This document shows, piece after piece, positions 9,820 to 18,078 of a stretch of DNA of 37,635 nt; positions within the stretch are counted from its first letter, which is position 1; each line of letters starts with the position of its first letter. Source of the stretch: Micrococcales bacterium (GTDB lineage Bacteria; Actinomycetota; Actinomycetes; Actinomycetales; Cellulomonadaceae). The notes under the pieces are model-generated. The model ran no database searches. It saw only the letters and a program-made list of their open reading frames with translations, and had not been told where the DNA came from. The position numbers were made by a program, and so were the translations under genes. The stretch spans positions 1 to 37,635 of the forward strand of contig JAJUHG010000003.1 in NCBI GenBank assembly GCA_029267995.1, read 5' to 3'.

Positions 9820-11706
9820 GTGCCTGACCGCCCCCAGTCCGGGGCACCCCGCCCGGAGCAGATGACGCTCACCGGCTCGAAGGTCCGGCGCAGCCTGGTC
9901 CTCGTCGGACGTGGCCTGCGCGACGAGCCCGTCGTGTACTTCTGGGCGATCCTCGCCTCAGGGCTCTTCGGTGCCCTCACGGTGTTCGTCGCACGGACGG
10001 TGGGCTGGGCGACCGACTCGATCGTGCTGCCCGCTCTCTCGGGGGATACCGACGCGCAAGGACGGTGGTGGGTCGCAGGCCTTGTGCTGCTCGGCGTCGC
10101 GATCACGCTCGCGCTCTCGGTCGCGGGTCGGCGCATGGTCGCCGGGCTCGGCGTCGCGAACCTCCAGGCCCGGCACCGTACCCGCGTGACGCGCCAGTAC
10201 CTGCGCCTGCCGATCTCGTGGCACCGCCAGCACCCCGCGGGTCAGCTGCTGTCGAACGCGAACTCCGACGTCGAGGCCGCGACGGGCGTGTTCAACCCCT
10301 TGCCGTTCGCGCTCGGCGTCGTCGTGATGCTCGTGGTCGCCTTCGTCTCGCTCGTCACGGTCGACCCGTGGATCACGCTCGCGGCGTTCACGATCATCCC
10401 GGTCGTGATTGCGGTCAACGCGGTGTTCCAGCGCAAGATGTCGCCCGCGATCACGCGCGCCCAGCAGCTGCGCGCCGAGGTCTCCGACGTCGCGCACGAG
10501 AGCTTCGAGGCCGCGCTCGTGGTCAAGTCGCTCGGGACGGCCGACCGCGAGGAGGAGCGCTTTGCGGACAAGGCCGACGAGCTGCGCCGGGCGAACGTGC
10601 GCGTGGGTGTCGTGCGGGCCTACTTCGACCCGTTCATCGACGCCCTGCCGAGCCTGGGCTCGCTGCTCGTCGTCGTCGTGGGCGTGCTGCGGCTCGACGC
10701 GGGGGCGGTCGAGCCGGGCGAGGTCGTCGGGGCCGCCTACCTGCTGACCCTGCTCGCCGTGCCCGTGCGGGCCTTCGGCTGGGTGCTCGGCGAGCTGCCG
10801 CGCGCGCTCGTGGGCTACGAGCGGGTCGCGCGCGTCGTCGACGCGGGCGGGACGCTGCGCGAGGGCACGCGCACGCTGTCGCCGTCGGCAGGCCCCGCGC
10901 AGGTCGAGCTGCGGGGCGTCACGGTCGAGGTGCCCACGCCGCGCGGCCCCCTCACGCTCCTGCACGAGGTCGACCTCGACCTCGCCCCGGGCCGCACGGT
11001 CGCTCTCGTCGGCTCGACGGGCTCGGGCAAGACGACGCTCGCGGCGACCGTGTGCCGGCTCCTCGACCCCGTGCGCGGTCAGGTCCTGCTCGACGGCGTC
11101 GACGTGCGCGAGCTGAGCCCGCAGGCGCGCACGGGCACCGTGACGCTCGTGTCCCAGTCGACCTTCGTGTTCGAGGACACCGTGCGCGAGAACGTCACGC
11201 TCGCCGACCCCGACGACCCCGACTCCCCGAGCGACGAGGAGGTGTGGGCCGCGCTCGAGGCGGCACACGTCGCCGACGTCGTGCGCCGCCTCGACGGTGG
11301 TCTCGACGCCCCGCTCGGCGAGCGGGGCGCGAACCTCTCGGGCGGGCAGCGCCAGCGCATCGCGATCGCCCGTGCCCTCGTGCGCCGCCCGCGCGTGCTC
11401 GTGCTCGACGACGCGACGAGCGCGGTCGACCCCCGCGTCGAGCGCGCGATCCTTGGCTCGCTCGGGGCCGACGGCGGGTCGCGCCCGACGGTCCTGCTCG
11501 TCGCCTACCGCATGAGCTCGATCCTGCTCGCGGACGAGGTCGTGCACCTCGAGGGCGGGCGGGTCGTGGACCGCGGGACGCACGCCGAGCTGCTCGCGCG
11601 TGACCCGGGGTACGCCGAGCTCGCGACCGCGTACGAGCGTGAGACCGAGCGCAGGGCACGCCTCGCTGCCCAAGACCTCGACGACGACGCGGAGGTGGCC
11701 TTGTGA
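9820..11706 (+). CDS. ABC exporter half-transporter, degenerate-site subunit
   Basis: Membrane protein with an N-terminal transmembrane domain (about residues 35-320, six helices expected) fused to a nucleotide-binding domain. Walker A GSTGSGKTT is near 398 and the signature LSGGQ near 506. Walker B is VLDDATS, where the usual catalytic Glu is Asp531. The H-loop reads VAYRMSS, with Tyr563 in place of the switch His. So this subunit's own ATP site is predicted to hydrolyse poorly, while its intact LSGGQ serves the partner. GTG 9820 is chosen because GGAAGGA lies 5 nt upstream; the product is 628 aa. The stop overlaps the next gene by 4 bp. Substrate unknown; multidrug, lipid or peptide export are all possible. 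Confidence 0.9.
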   Translation: MPDRPQSGAPRPEQMTLTGSKVRRSLVLVGRGLRDEPVVYFWAILASGLFGALTVFVARTVGWATDSIVLPALSGDTDAQGRWWVAGLVLLGVAITLALSVAGRRMVAGLGVANLQARHRTRVTRQYLRLPISWHRQHPAGQLLSNANSDVEAATGVFNPLPFALGVVVMLVVAFVSLVTVDPWITLAAFTIIPVVIAVNAVFQRKMSPAITRAQQLRAEVSDVAHESFEAALVVKSLGTADREEERFADKADELRRANVRVGVVRAYFDPFIDALPSLGSLLVVVVGVLRLDAGAVEPGEVVGAAYLLTLLAVPVRAFGWVLGELPRALVGYERVARVVDAGGTLREGTRTLSPSAGPAQVELRGVTVEVPTPRGPLTLLHEVDLDLAPGRTVALVGSTGSGKTTLAATVCRLLDPVRGQVLLDGVDVRELSPQARTGTVTLVSQSTFVFEDTVRENVTLADPDDPDSPSDEEVWAALEAAHVADVVRRLDGGLDAPLGERGANLSGGQRQRIAIARALVRRPRVLVLDDATSAVDPRVERAILGSLGADGGSRPTVLLVAYRMSSILLADEVVHLEGGRVVDRGTHAELLARDPGYAELATAYERETERRARLAAQDLDDDAEVAL

Positions 11707-13505
11707 GCGCCTCGATCCGCGACGACGGCGGCCTCGGGGTCTTCGCGACCCTGCGCCGCGGCGTCGCGCTCTCGCCCCAGCTCGTCAAGGGCATCTGGGT
11801 CACGCTCGGGCTCGCCCTCGTCGCCGCGCTCGGCAAGGTCGTCGTCCCGCTCGTGGTCCAGCAGGCGATCGACTCCGCGACGGGCGCGGGCGGACCCGAC
11901 GTGCGCCACGTCGTCGTGCTCGCGGCGATCGGGACCGGGGTGCTGCTCGTCGCGGGGCTGTGCTCGGCGCTCGTCAACGTCCGGCTGTTCCGTTCCTCCG
12001 AGGCGGGCCTCGCGGAGCTGCGCGTGCGTGCGTTCCGCCACGTGCACGACCTCGCGGTGCTCACGCAGAACACCGAGCGACGCGGCGCGCTCGTCTCGCG
12101 CGTCACCTCCGACGTCGACACGATCTCGCTGTTCGTGCAGTGGGGCGGGATCATGCTGCTCGTCTCGGTGCTGCAGATCGTGGTGTCGACCGCCGTGATG
12201 CTGAGCCTGTCGTGGCAGCTCACGATCGTCGTGTGGGCGTGCTTCCTGCCCGTCGCGCTCCTCTCCCGGCCCGCGCAGCGTTCGGTCGCCCGGCGCTACA
12301 CCGCGGTGCGCGAGAAGGTCGGCGCGATGCTCGGGGCGATCTCCGAGGCGGTCGTGGGCGCCGAGACGATCCGCGCCTACGGCGTCGCACCGCGCACCCA
12401 GCGGCGCATCGACGCCGCGATCGACGCGACCCGCAGGGCCATGGTCCGTGCGCAGGTCATGGTCGCGGTCGCGTTCTCGAGCGGGGTGCTCGTCGCGAAC
12501 GGCGTGCTTGCTGCGGTCGTCGCGGTCGGTGTCGTGCTCGGCTCGTGGGGGGAGATCACCGCGGGCCAGCTCGTCGCGATGATCTTCCTCGCCCAGATGT
12601 TCGCCGGCCCCGTGCAGATGGCCACGGAGATCCTCAACGAGCTGCAGAACGCGGTCGCGGGATGGCGGCGCGTGATCGACGTGATCGACACCCCCGTCGA
12701 GGTCGTCGATCGCGGTGCCGAGGGCGTGCGCTCCGAGCGCGGCCCGGCCCGCGTCGAGCTGCGCGGTGTGAGCTTCGCCTACCCGGGCGGTCCGCCCGTG
12801 CTGCGCGACGTCAACCTCGAGCTGCCCGCGGGCAGGCGCGTCGCGGTCGTGGGCGCGACTGGTTCGGGCAAGACGACGATGGCCAAGCTCGTGTGCCGTC
12901 TCATGGACCCGACCGAGGGGCAGGTGCTCCTCGACGGGGTCGACCTGCGCGAGATCGACGGCGAGTCCTTGCGGCGGCGCGTCGTCCTCGTGCCCCAGGA
13001 GGGCTTCTTGTTCGAGGGCACGATCGCTGACAACGTCGCCTACGGCCTGCGCTACGAGGTCGGTGCGGAACCGGCTCCTGCCGAGCGCCGTGCAGCCGCC
13101 GCGGCCGCGGTCGACGAGCTCGGCCTGACCGACTGGGTCGAGGGCATGCCACGCGGCCTCGACTCCTCGGTCGGCCAGCGCGGGGAGTCGCTGTCGGCGG
13201 GCGAGCGTCAGCTCGTCGCGATCGCCCGCGCCCACCTCGCAGGAGGCGACCTGCTCGTGCTCGACGAGGCGACCTCGGCGGTCGACCCCGCGACAGAGGT
13301 ACGCATCGCGCAGGCGCTCGAGCGTCTCACCGCGGGACGCTCGACCCTGACGATCGCGCACCGGCTGTCGACCGCGGAGGCCGCCGACCTCGTCGTCGTC
13401 GTCGACGAGGGTGAGGTCGTGCAGGTCGGGCCGCACTCCGAGCTCGTCGCGAGCGAGGGGATCTACGCCCAGCTGTACGGGGCGTGGGTCGCCCAGACGC
13501 GCTGA
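11703..13505 (+). CDS. ABC exporter half-transporter, consensus-site subunit
   Basis: Partner of the preceding exporter, 600 aa, with a transmembrane domain at about 25-315 and an ATPase domain at about 345-590. Walker [10 protein letters not shown] is near 384. Walker B VLDEATS carries catalytic Glu522, and the H-loop has His553 (IAHRLST). Its signature is LSAGE (near 497) instead of LSGGQ. Together with the first subunit this predicts one competent site (Walker A/B from this protein plus LSGGQ from the partner) and one degenerate site, the pattern of heterodimeric exporters such as TM287/288, BmrCD and TmrAB. The GTG start overlaps the upstream stop. Substrate not inferable from the sequence. 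Confidence 0.9.
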   Translation: MSASIRDDGGLGVFATLRRGVALSPQLVKGIWVTLGLALVAALGKVVVPLVVQQAIDSATGAGGPDVRHVVVLAAIGTGVLLVAGLCSALVNVRLFRSSEAGLAELRVRAFRHVHDLAVLTQNTERRGALVSRVTSDVDTISLFVQWGGIMLLVSVLQIVVSTAVMLSLSWQLTIVVWACFLPVALLSRPAQRSVARRYTAVREKVGAMLGAISEAVVGAETIRAYGVAPRTQRRIDAAIDATRRAMVRAQVMVAVAFSSGVLVANGVLAAVVAVGVVLGSWGEITAGQLVAMIFLAQMFAGPVQMATEILNELQNAVAGWRRVIDVIDTPVEVVDRGAEGVRSERGPARVELRGVSFAYPGGPPVLRDVNLELPAGRRVAVVGATGSGKTTMAKLVCRLMDPTEGQVLLDGVDLREIDGESLRRRVVLVPQEGFLFEGTIADNVAYGLRYEVGAEPAPAERRAAAAAAVDELGLTDWVEGMPRGLDSSVGQRGESLSAGERQLVAIARAHLAGGDLLVLDEATSAVDPATEVRIAQALERLTAGRSTLTIAHRLSTAEAADLVVVVDEGEVVQVGPHSELVASEGIYAQLYGAWVAQTR

Positions 13506-13513
13506 GCGTCGTC

Positions 13514-13524
13514 CGTGGCAGGAT
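13514..13524 (+). promoter_or_regulatory. Candidate leaderless promoter (CGTGGCAGGAT) before hisI
   Basis: CGTGGCAGGAT is followed after 7 nt by the hisI GTG with no ribosome site between. It suggests that hisI-trpE has its own start point in addition to read-through from the ABC genes, whose stop is only 26 nt upstream. Confidence 0.45.
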
Positions 13525-13531
13525 TCCGCCC

Positions 13532-13909
13532 GTGAACCTCGACCCCACGATCTCCGCCCGGCTCAAGCGCGACGAGGCCGGCCTCGTGCCTGCGATCGTC
13601 CAGCAGCACGACTCCGGCGAGGTGCTCATGCTCGGCTGGATGGACGACGAGGCGCTGCACCGGACCCTCACGACAGGGCGCGTGACCTTCTGGTCCCGCT
13701 CGCGGCAGGAGTACTGGCGCAAGGGCGACACCTCGGGTCACGTCCAGCACGTGCGCTCGGTCGCGCTCGACTGCGACGGCGACGCGCTCCTCGTGCGCGT
13801 CGACCAGGTCGGGCCCGCGTGTCACACGGGGGCCCGCTCGTGCTTCGAGGCCGGGGGTGACCTGGGCGCCGTCGTCGGCGGTCCGGGAGGACAGGAGGAG
13901 GGCCAGTGA
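13532..13909 (+). CDS. hisI: Phosphoribosyl-AMP cyclohydrolase HisI
   Basis: Opens the adenine ring of phosphoribosyl-AMP in the third step of histidine synthesis; a zinc/magnesium homodimer. Diagnostic motifs are [29 protein letters not shown], the Mg-binding DCDGD (80-84), and the zinc-ligand cysteines Cys81, Cys97 and Cys104 ([12 protein letters not shown]). 125 aa with no fused HisE domain, as usual for actinobacteria. GTG 13532 is preferred over a frame opening at 13484 since the extra residues are not HisI-like and would overlap the ABC gene. The stop overlaps the trpE GTG by 4 bp, tying histidine and tryptophan synthesis in one transcript. Confidence 0.95.
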   Translation: MNLDPTISARLKRDEAGLVPAIVQQHDSGEVLMLGWMDDEALHRTLTTGRVTFWSRSRQEYWRKGDTSGHVQHVRSVALDCDGDALLVRVDQVGPACHTGARSCFEAGGDLGAVVGGPGGQEEGQ

Positions 13910-15453
13910 GCGGACCGACGCGCGACGACATCGCGTGGGGCCGGACCTGGCCCTCGCTCGAAGACTTCCGCGACCTCACGAGCGACCGACGGGTCGTGCC
14001 CGTCGTGCGGCGCCTGCTCGCCGACGACGTCACGCCCGTGGGCCTGTACCGCCGGCTCGCCCAGGGACGGCCCGGGACGTTCATCCTCGAGTCCGCCGAG
14101 CACGACGGACGCTGGTCGCGCTGGTCCTTCGTGGGCGTGTCCTCGCTCGCGACCCTCACGGTGCGCGACGGCCAGGTCACGTGGCAGGGCGAGGTGCCCG
14201 CGGGTGTCCCGACGCACGGTGCACCGCTCGACGTGCTCGGCGAGACCCTCGAGGTGCTGCGCACCCCGGCGATCCCCGGCCTGCCCCCGCTCACCTCGGG
14301 GCTCGTCGGCGCGGTCGGCTGGGACTTCGTCTACCAGTGGGAGCCGACCCTGCCGCGCAAGGCGCCCGAGGAGCTCGGCGTGCCCGAGCTCGTCCTGTGC
14401 CTCGCGGTCGACCTTGCTGTCGTCGACCATCTCGACGGCTCGGTCTGGCTCGTCGCGAACGCGATCAACGTCGACGGGGCCGCGACGGGGGTCGACGAGG
14501 CGTACGCCGCCGCGTGCGCGCGCCTCGACGCGATGCAGTCCGCGCTCGCCGAGCCGGCTGCGGCGAGCCCCGCGGTGCTCGGGGACGCGCGAGCGCCCGA
14601 GCACGTCTCGCGCTCGACCCCCGAGGAGTACGCCCAGATCGTGCGGACCGGCAAGGAGGCGATCCGCGACGGCGAGGTCTTCCAGGTCGTGCTGTCCCAA
14701 CGCCTCGAGATCGACTGCCCGGCCGAGCCGCTCGAGGTGTACCGCGTGCTGCGCACGATCAACCCGAGCCCGTACCTGTACCTGCTCCAGCTGCGCGACG
14801 AGGAGGGTGTCGACTTCGCCGTGGTCGGCTCGAGCCCCGAGACGCTCGTCAAGGTCGACGACGGCGAGGCGATGACGTACCCGATCGCGGGCTCCCGGCC
14901 GCGCGGGGCGACACCTGCGCAGGACGTCGAGCTCGCCGAGGAGCTCCTCGCGGACCCCAAGGAACGCTCGGAGCACATCATGCTCGTCGACCTGTCGCGC
15001 AACGACATGGCCAAGGTGTGCGAGCCGGACTCGGTCGACGTCGTGGAGTTCATGGCGGTGCGCCGCTTCTCGCACATCACGCACCTGTGCTCGACCGTCG
15101 TCGGGCGGCTGCGCCCCGGGGCGACCGCGCTCGAGGTGCTCGCGGCGACCTTCCCCGCGGGGACGCTCTCGGGGGCACCCAAGCCGCGTGCGATCGCGCT
15201 TATCGACGAGCTCGAGCCGGCTCGCCGCGGCCTGTACGGCGGCACGGTCGGATACTTCGACTTCGCGGGGAACATGGACATGGCGATCGCGATCCGCACC
15301 GCGCTCGTGCGCGAGGGTCGTGCGAGCGTCCAGGCGGGTGCGGGGATCGTCGCGGACTCGGTCCCCGAGACCGAGTTCGCCGAGTCGCACGACAAGGCCG
15401 CAGCGGCTGTGCGTGCCGTCCAGCTCGCGGCCCGGCTGCGCGACGCGACGTGA
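13906..15453 (+). CDS. trpE: Anthranilate synthase component I
   Basis: Makes anthranilate from chorismate using ammonia supplied by TrpG. Conserved chorismate-fold segments are all present: [60 protein letters not shown] and [10 protein letters not shown]. The N-terminal FILES within the tryptophan-binding region corresponds to the LLES feedback-inhibition element, so allosteric control by Trp is expected. 515 aa, normal. No trpG or trpD lies in this window. The GTG start overlaps the hisI stop, and the trpE stop overlaps the following membrane protein gene by 4 bp. Confidence 0.96.
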   Translation: MSGPTRDDIAWGRTWPSLEDFRDLTSDRRVVPVVRRLLADDVTPVGLYRRLAQGRPGTFILESAEHDGRWSRWSFVGVSSLATLTVRDGQVTWQGEVPAGVPTHGAPLDVLGETLEVLRTPAIPGLPPLTSGLVGAVGWDFVYQWEPTLPRKAPEELGVPELVLCLAVDLAVVDHLDGSVWLVANAINVDGAATGVDEAYAAACARLDAMQSALAEPAAASPAVLGDARAPEHVSRSTPEEYAQIVRTGKEAIRDGEVFQVVLSQRLEIDCPAEPLEVYRVLRTINPSPYLYLLQLRDEEGVDFAVVGSSPETLVKVDDGEAMTYPIAGSRPRGATPAQDVELAEELLADPKERSEHIMLVDLSRNDMAKVCEPDSVDVVEFMAVRRFSHITHLCSTVVGRLRPGATALEVLAATFPAGTLSGAPKPRAIALIDELEPARRGLYGGTVGYFDFAGNMDMAIAIRTALVREGRASVQAGAGIVADSVPETEFAESHDKAAAAVRAVQLAARLRDAT

Positions 15454-16049
15454 CGGGCCGTCGTGCGCGGCGACGCGCAGTCCTCGTGGCCCTCGTGCTC
15501 GGCGGCGCGCTCCTCGCGAGCGGTGCGCCCGGGTGGTTCTCGGTCGAGGTCGTCACGCTCCTGCAGGGCGAGGTGCGCCTCACCGCGAGCGGGGCGCAGG
15601 CGGTTCCGGCGCTGACCGGTCTCGGCCTCGTGCTCCTCGCGGCCGGTGCTGCGCTCGGGATCTCCGGACCGGTCGGGCGGCGGGTCGTGGGCGGCTTCCT
15701 GCTCCTCGCGGGCGTCGCGGCGGGCTGGCTCGTGCTCGCGGCCGTGCGCTCCCCGGGTGCCGCGCTGCGTCGTACGGTCGCCGAGCACACCGGGGTCGGC
15801 GCCGTGCCCGAGGGCGTCGCGACGTCCCTGTGGCCGTTCCTGACCCTCGGGCTCGCCGTCGTCGTCGTCGCGGTGGGCGTCGCGCACGTGCTCGGCGCGG
15901 GTCCGTGGCCCGAGCCGGGCGCGCGGGTCCGTCGCGGTGCGGACCGCGCGGCCGACGAGCCCCGCGCGGACGTCACGAACGACCCCACGAGCACGTGGGA
16001 CGCTCTGTCCGACGGGGACGACCCGACCTCTCCCGGTCGGCTACCCTGA
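15450..16049 (+). CDS. Trp-region conserved membrane protein (TIGR02234-like)
   Basis: 199-aa integral membrane protein with a basic start ([10 protein letters not shown]) and four predicted hydrophobic helices at about 10-28, 50-68, 74-93 and 130-151, then a hydrophilic, acidic C-terminal tail. It matches the actinobacterial family found immediately after trpE, named Trp-associated or trp-region conserved membrane protein. Its function is unknown; location alone suggests a tie to tryptophan metabolism. GTG 15450 overlaps the trpE stop (GTGA); the frame is open far upstream but only within trpE, so this start is the sensible one. Confidence 0.85.
   Translation: MTGRRARRRAVLVALVLGGALLASGAPGWFSVEVVTLLQGEVRLTASGAQAVPALTGLGLVLLAAGAALGISGPVGRRVVGGFLLLAGVAAGWLVLAAVRSPGAALRRTVAEHTGVGAVPEGVATSLWPFLTLGLAVVVVAVGVAHVLGAGPWPEPGARVRRGADRAADEPRADVTNDPTSTWDALSDGDDPTSPGRLP
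16042..16047 (+). promoter_or_regulatory. Candidate -10 box upstream of the HGxxPAAW-like gene
   Basis: TACCCT (TANNNT) overlaps the 3' end of the preceding gene, 33 nt before the ATG at 16081, leaving room for a leader with the AAGGAG ribosome site. It may be an internal promoter for the small membrane-protein genes. Confidence 0.45.
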
Positions 16050-16080
16050 CCCAGGACCTCGAGCAAGGAGAGCACTGCAG

Positions 16081-16362
16081 ATGACCACCGAGAAGGACGA
16101 CTACCTTCCGCCGGCCCGCACCCCGTGGAACGAGGGCAAGACCCTTGCCGCGTGGGTCACGACGTGGCTCGTCGTGGCGGGCGGTGTCGCGATCGCCGTC
16201 GGCATGGTCCTGCCGAGCATGCCGCTCGTGATCGGCGGGTCGGTCGTCGTCGTCGTCTCGCTCGTCGTGGGCAGGGTCCTCGCGATCCTCGGCCACGGCA
16301 AGGGCGGTCCGGGCACCGCGAAGCGCGACCGTGCCCGTCTCGCCAAGGGCCGCGCCCACTAG
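16081..16362 (+). CDS. Small two-helix membrane protein, HGxxPAAW-like
   Basis: 93-aa protein with two hydrophobic helices (about 22-43 and 47-68) and a basic, glycine-rich C-terminal tail. Position after the trp-region membrane protein and the phrase TPWNEGKTLAAW suggest the actinobacterial HGxxPAAW family, but the signature is altered: the His is Glu-like in position and PAAW reads LAAW. Function unknown. ATG 16081 is supported by AAGGAG about 10 nt upstream. The basic tail KRDRARLAKGRAH should be cytoplasmic by the positive-inside rule. Confidence 0.7.
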   Translation: MTTEKDDYLPPARTPWNEGKTLAAWVTTWLVVAGGVAIAVGMVLPSMPLVIGGSVVVVVSLVVGRVLAILGHGKGGPGTAKRDRARLAKGRAH

Positions 16363-16391
16363 GGCTCACGAAGAACCGGAAGGGATCGCCG

Positions 16392-16934
16392 ATGTCGTCA
16401 CCCCAGGACCCGTTAGCCCCGCCGTCCGAGGGTGATCAGCCGCAGGGCGGCCAGCCGCCGTACGGCGCGCAGCCGCCAGCCCCCGGTCAGCCGCCCACGT
16501 ACGGTCAGCAGCCACCCGCCTACGGCCAGCAGCCGCCCGCGTACGGCCAGCAGCCCCCGGCCTATGGGCAGCAGCCGCCCGCGTACGGCCAGGCGCCCTA
16601 CGGCGGTGCGCCCGCCTACGGGCCGCCCCCCGGCCAGGGCTACGGCGGGGGACCGCTGTACCCCAAGAACTCCCTCGGGGTGTGGTCGATCGTCCTCGCG
16701 GGCGTCGCGTTCTTCTGCGCGGGACCGCTCGCGTCGATCCCTGGCGTGATCCTCGGCCACCTCGCCCTCAAGGCGAACAAGGAGCAGACGGCCAACAACC
16801 AGGGTCTGTCGATGGCCGGCACGATCATCAACTGGGTCATCACGATCGGCTACGTCGCCCTGCTCGTGTGGATCTTCGCCTTCGGAGGTCTCGGGTGGTA
16901 CTTCGGCATCCTCGAAGACTCGATGACGGGCTAG
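16392..16934 (+). CDS. DUF4190-domain membrane protein with YGQQPPA repeats
   Basis: 180-aa protein in two parts. Residues 1-95 are a low-complexity, Pro/Gly/Gln/Tyr-rich tail containing four exact YGQQPPA heptads (37-64). Residues about 98-175 hold two hydrophobic helices around GPLASIPGVILGHLALKANK, the DUF4190 pattern (helix, short charged loop with GHLAL, helix). Such proteins are common in actinobacteria and their role is unknown; the tail could mediate protein contacts or cell-wall passage. ATG 16392 has GGAAGGGA 6 nt upstream. A strong ribosome site for the next gene lies inside its 3' end. Confidence 0.8.
   Translation: MSSPQDPLAPPSEGDQPQGGQPPYGAQPPAPGQPPTYGQQPPAYGQQPPAYGQQPPAYGQQPPAYGQAPYGGAPAYGPPPGQGYGGGPLYPKNSLGVWSIVLAGVAFFCAGPLASIPGVILGHLALKANKEQTANNQGLSMAGTIINWVITIGYVALLVWIFAFGGLGWYFGILEDSMTG
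16500..16583 (+). repeat. Four tandem 21-bp repeats encoding YGQQPPA
   Basis: Four consecutive 21-bp units (16500-16520, 16521-16541, 16542-16562, 16563-16583) each encode YGQQPPA, followed by a partial fifth (YGQ). The units differ at synonymous third positions only (for example TAC/TAT and CCA/CCG/CCC), so the protein repeat is kept while the DNA has drifted. Confidence 0.95.
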
Positions 16935-17359
16935 GCCCGAGCGCTTCACCCGCGCCGCCCCGCGGGATCCGGGGGGCGGCTCCCGCGCTCGCCGTCGGCG
17001 CCGTCGCGCTCGCGGCGAGCGCGTACCTCGCGGTCGTGTCGCCGTTCGAGGCGGGGCACTACCCGACGTGCCCGACGCTCGCGCTCACGGGCCTGTTCTG
17101 CGCGGGGTGCGGGTCCCTGCGCGCCGTGCACGAGCTCACGCACCTCGACCTCGCGGGCGCGTGGGCGATGAACCCCTTGCTCGTCCTCGCCGTGCCCTTC
17201 CTCGGTGCGGCGTGGGTGCTCTGGCTGCGCCGTGGGTGGGCGGGCACCCCGCGGCGCTGGATCGCCCCGCCGTGGCTCGTGTGGGTGATCTTCGCGGTCG
17301 TCGTGACCTACTCGGTCGCGCGCAACATCCCCGTGCTCGCGCCGTTCCTCGCACCGTGA
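16895..17359 (+). CDS. DUF2752 membrane protein
   Basis: 154-aa membrane protein with the DUF2752 core: GHYPTCPTLALTGLFCAGCGSLRAVHELTH, which contains the CPxCGxxR-like Cys motif, followed by helices at about 95-115 and 130-148. Function unknown. There is no ATG, and the only usable start before the first helix is GTG 16895. That GTG has GGAGGT exactly 5 nt upstream, inside the end of the DUF4190 gene, giving a 40-bp overlap of the two genes in different frames. This ribosome site is what fixes the start. Residues 1-30 of the product come from the overlap and the linker and look non-conserved. Confidence 0.78.
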   Translation: MVLRHPRRLDDGLGPSASPAPPRGIRGAAPALAVGAVALAASAYLAVVSPFEAGHYPTCPTLALTGLFCAGCGSLRAVHELTHLDLAGAWAMNPLLVLAVPFLGAAWVLWLRRGWAGTPRRWIAPPWLVWVIFAVVVTYSVARNIPVLAPFLAP

Positions 17360-17368
17360 GTCGCCGCG

Positions 17369-17379
17369 CGTGGCAGGAT
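17369..17379 (+). promoter_or_regulatory. Candidate leaderless promoter (CGTGGCAGGAT) before the CD225-like gene
   Basis: Same 11-mer and same 7-nt spacing to GTG as upstream of hisI. The ATG at 17378 lies inside the presumed -10 element and would not be in such a transcript, which favours GTG 17387 as the start. Confidence 0.45.
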
Positions 17380-17386
17380 GCCGCGC

Positions 17387-17974
17387 GTGAGTTCACCTGA
17401 CGGTTCCGAGCAGAACAACCCGACGCACGGCCCTACGGGCGTCCCGCCGCACCTGCAGGGCAGCTCGTGGCAGCCCGCCGACCAGCCGCCCGCGGGGCCG
17501 GCGTACCCGGGTCAGCAACCGCCCTACGGTGCGCCGGCGCCCGGCGCTCCCGGGAGCGACCCCTACGGCACCCCGCAGCCCTACGGCGGGGGCTTCGGGG
17601 CAAGCGCTCCTTACGGTCAGGCAGGCCACGGCGTGCCCGCCTACGGCTCGTACGGCGCCGGCGCATCCCGTTTCGGTGCGTCCTCGGGGCAGGGCTACGG
17701 CCAGCCCGCGCCGTGGGACCGCCCGATGGGACCGCCCCCGCAGAACTACCTCGTGTGGGCGATCATCACGACGGTCCTGTGCTGCATGCCGCTCGGCATC
17801 GCCTCGATCGTCTACGCCGCGCAGGTCAGCTCGAAGTGGGCCGCGGGTGACGTCGCGGGGGCGCACCGCTCCTCGATGCTCGCGCGCCGGCTGGCGATCT
17901 GGTCGGCCGTCGTCGGAGGAGTCTTCTCGAGCTTCTACGTCATGCTCGTCGTGCTCGGGATCCTCGAGGCCTGA
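17387..17974 (+). CDS. CD225/dispanin-like membrane protein with Pro/Gly/Tyr-rich tail
   Basis: 195-aa protein. Residues 1-115 are low complexity (Pro, Gly, Tyr, Ala, Gln). Residues about 118-195 contain the CD225 (interferon-induced transmembrane/dispanin) pattern: [32 protein letters not shown], a short amphipathic loop [21 protein letters not shown], then a second helix. The double Cys next to the first helix (LCCMPLG) is also typical of the family. Bacterial members are widespread in actinobacteria and of unknown role. GTG 17387 is preferred over ATG 17378 (three codons earlier) from the promoter geometry. It closes the block of small membrane proteins before trpC. Confidence 0.8.
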   Translation: MSSPDGSEQNNPTHGPTGVPPHLQGSSWQPADQPPAGPAYPGQQPPYGAPAPGAPGSDPYGTPQPYGGGFGASAPYGQAGHGVPAYGSYGAGASRFGASSGQGYGQPAPWDRPMGPPPQNYLVWAIITTVLCCMPLGIASIVYAAQVSSKWAAGDVAGAHRSSMLARRLAIWSAVVGGVFSSFYVMLVVLGILEA

Positions 17975-18019
17975 CGTCCCGCACGCTGGGCGGTGTCCAG
18001 GGCGAATCTCGCGCGGGCC

Positions 18020-18025
18020 TACGAT
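18020..18025 (+). promoter_or_regulatory. Candidate -10 box upstream of trpC
   Basis: TACGAT lies 53 nt before the trpC GTG, within a gap of about 100 nt after the CD225-like gene. It would give a leader of roughly 45 nt carrying the GGGGAGGGG ribosome site. I see no Trp-rich leader peptide or clear attenuator. Confidence 0.5.
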
Positions 18026-18078
18026 GTCGGGTGACACACCGGGGTTCGCCCGTGGTGCGCTCACGTAGGGGAGGGGCC

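Noticed and set aside
17378-17386. ATG 17378 as the start of the CD225-like gene
   Set aside because: It falls inside the presumed -10 element shared with hisI; GTG 17387 keeps the same 7-nt spacing.
18020-18078. Possible trp leader/attenuator: CCTACG near 18019 pairs with CGTAGG near 18064
   Set aside because: The left arm contains the -10 box TACGAT, so it would not be in the transcript, and no Trp-rich leader peptide is present.
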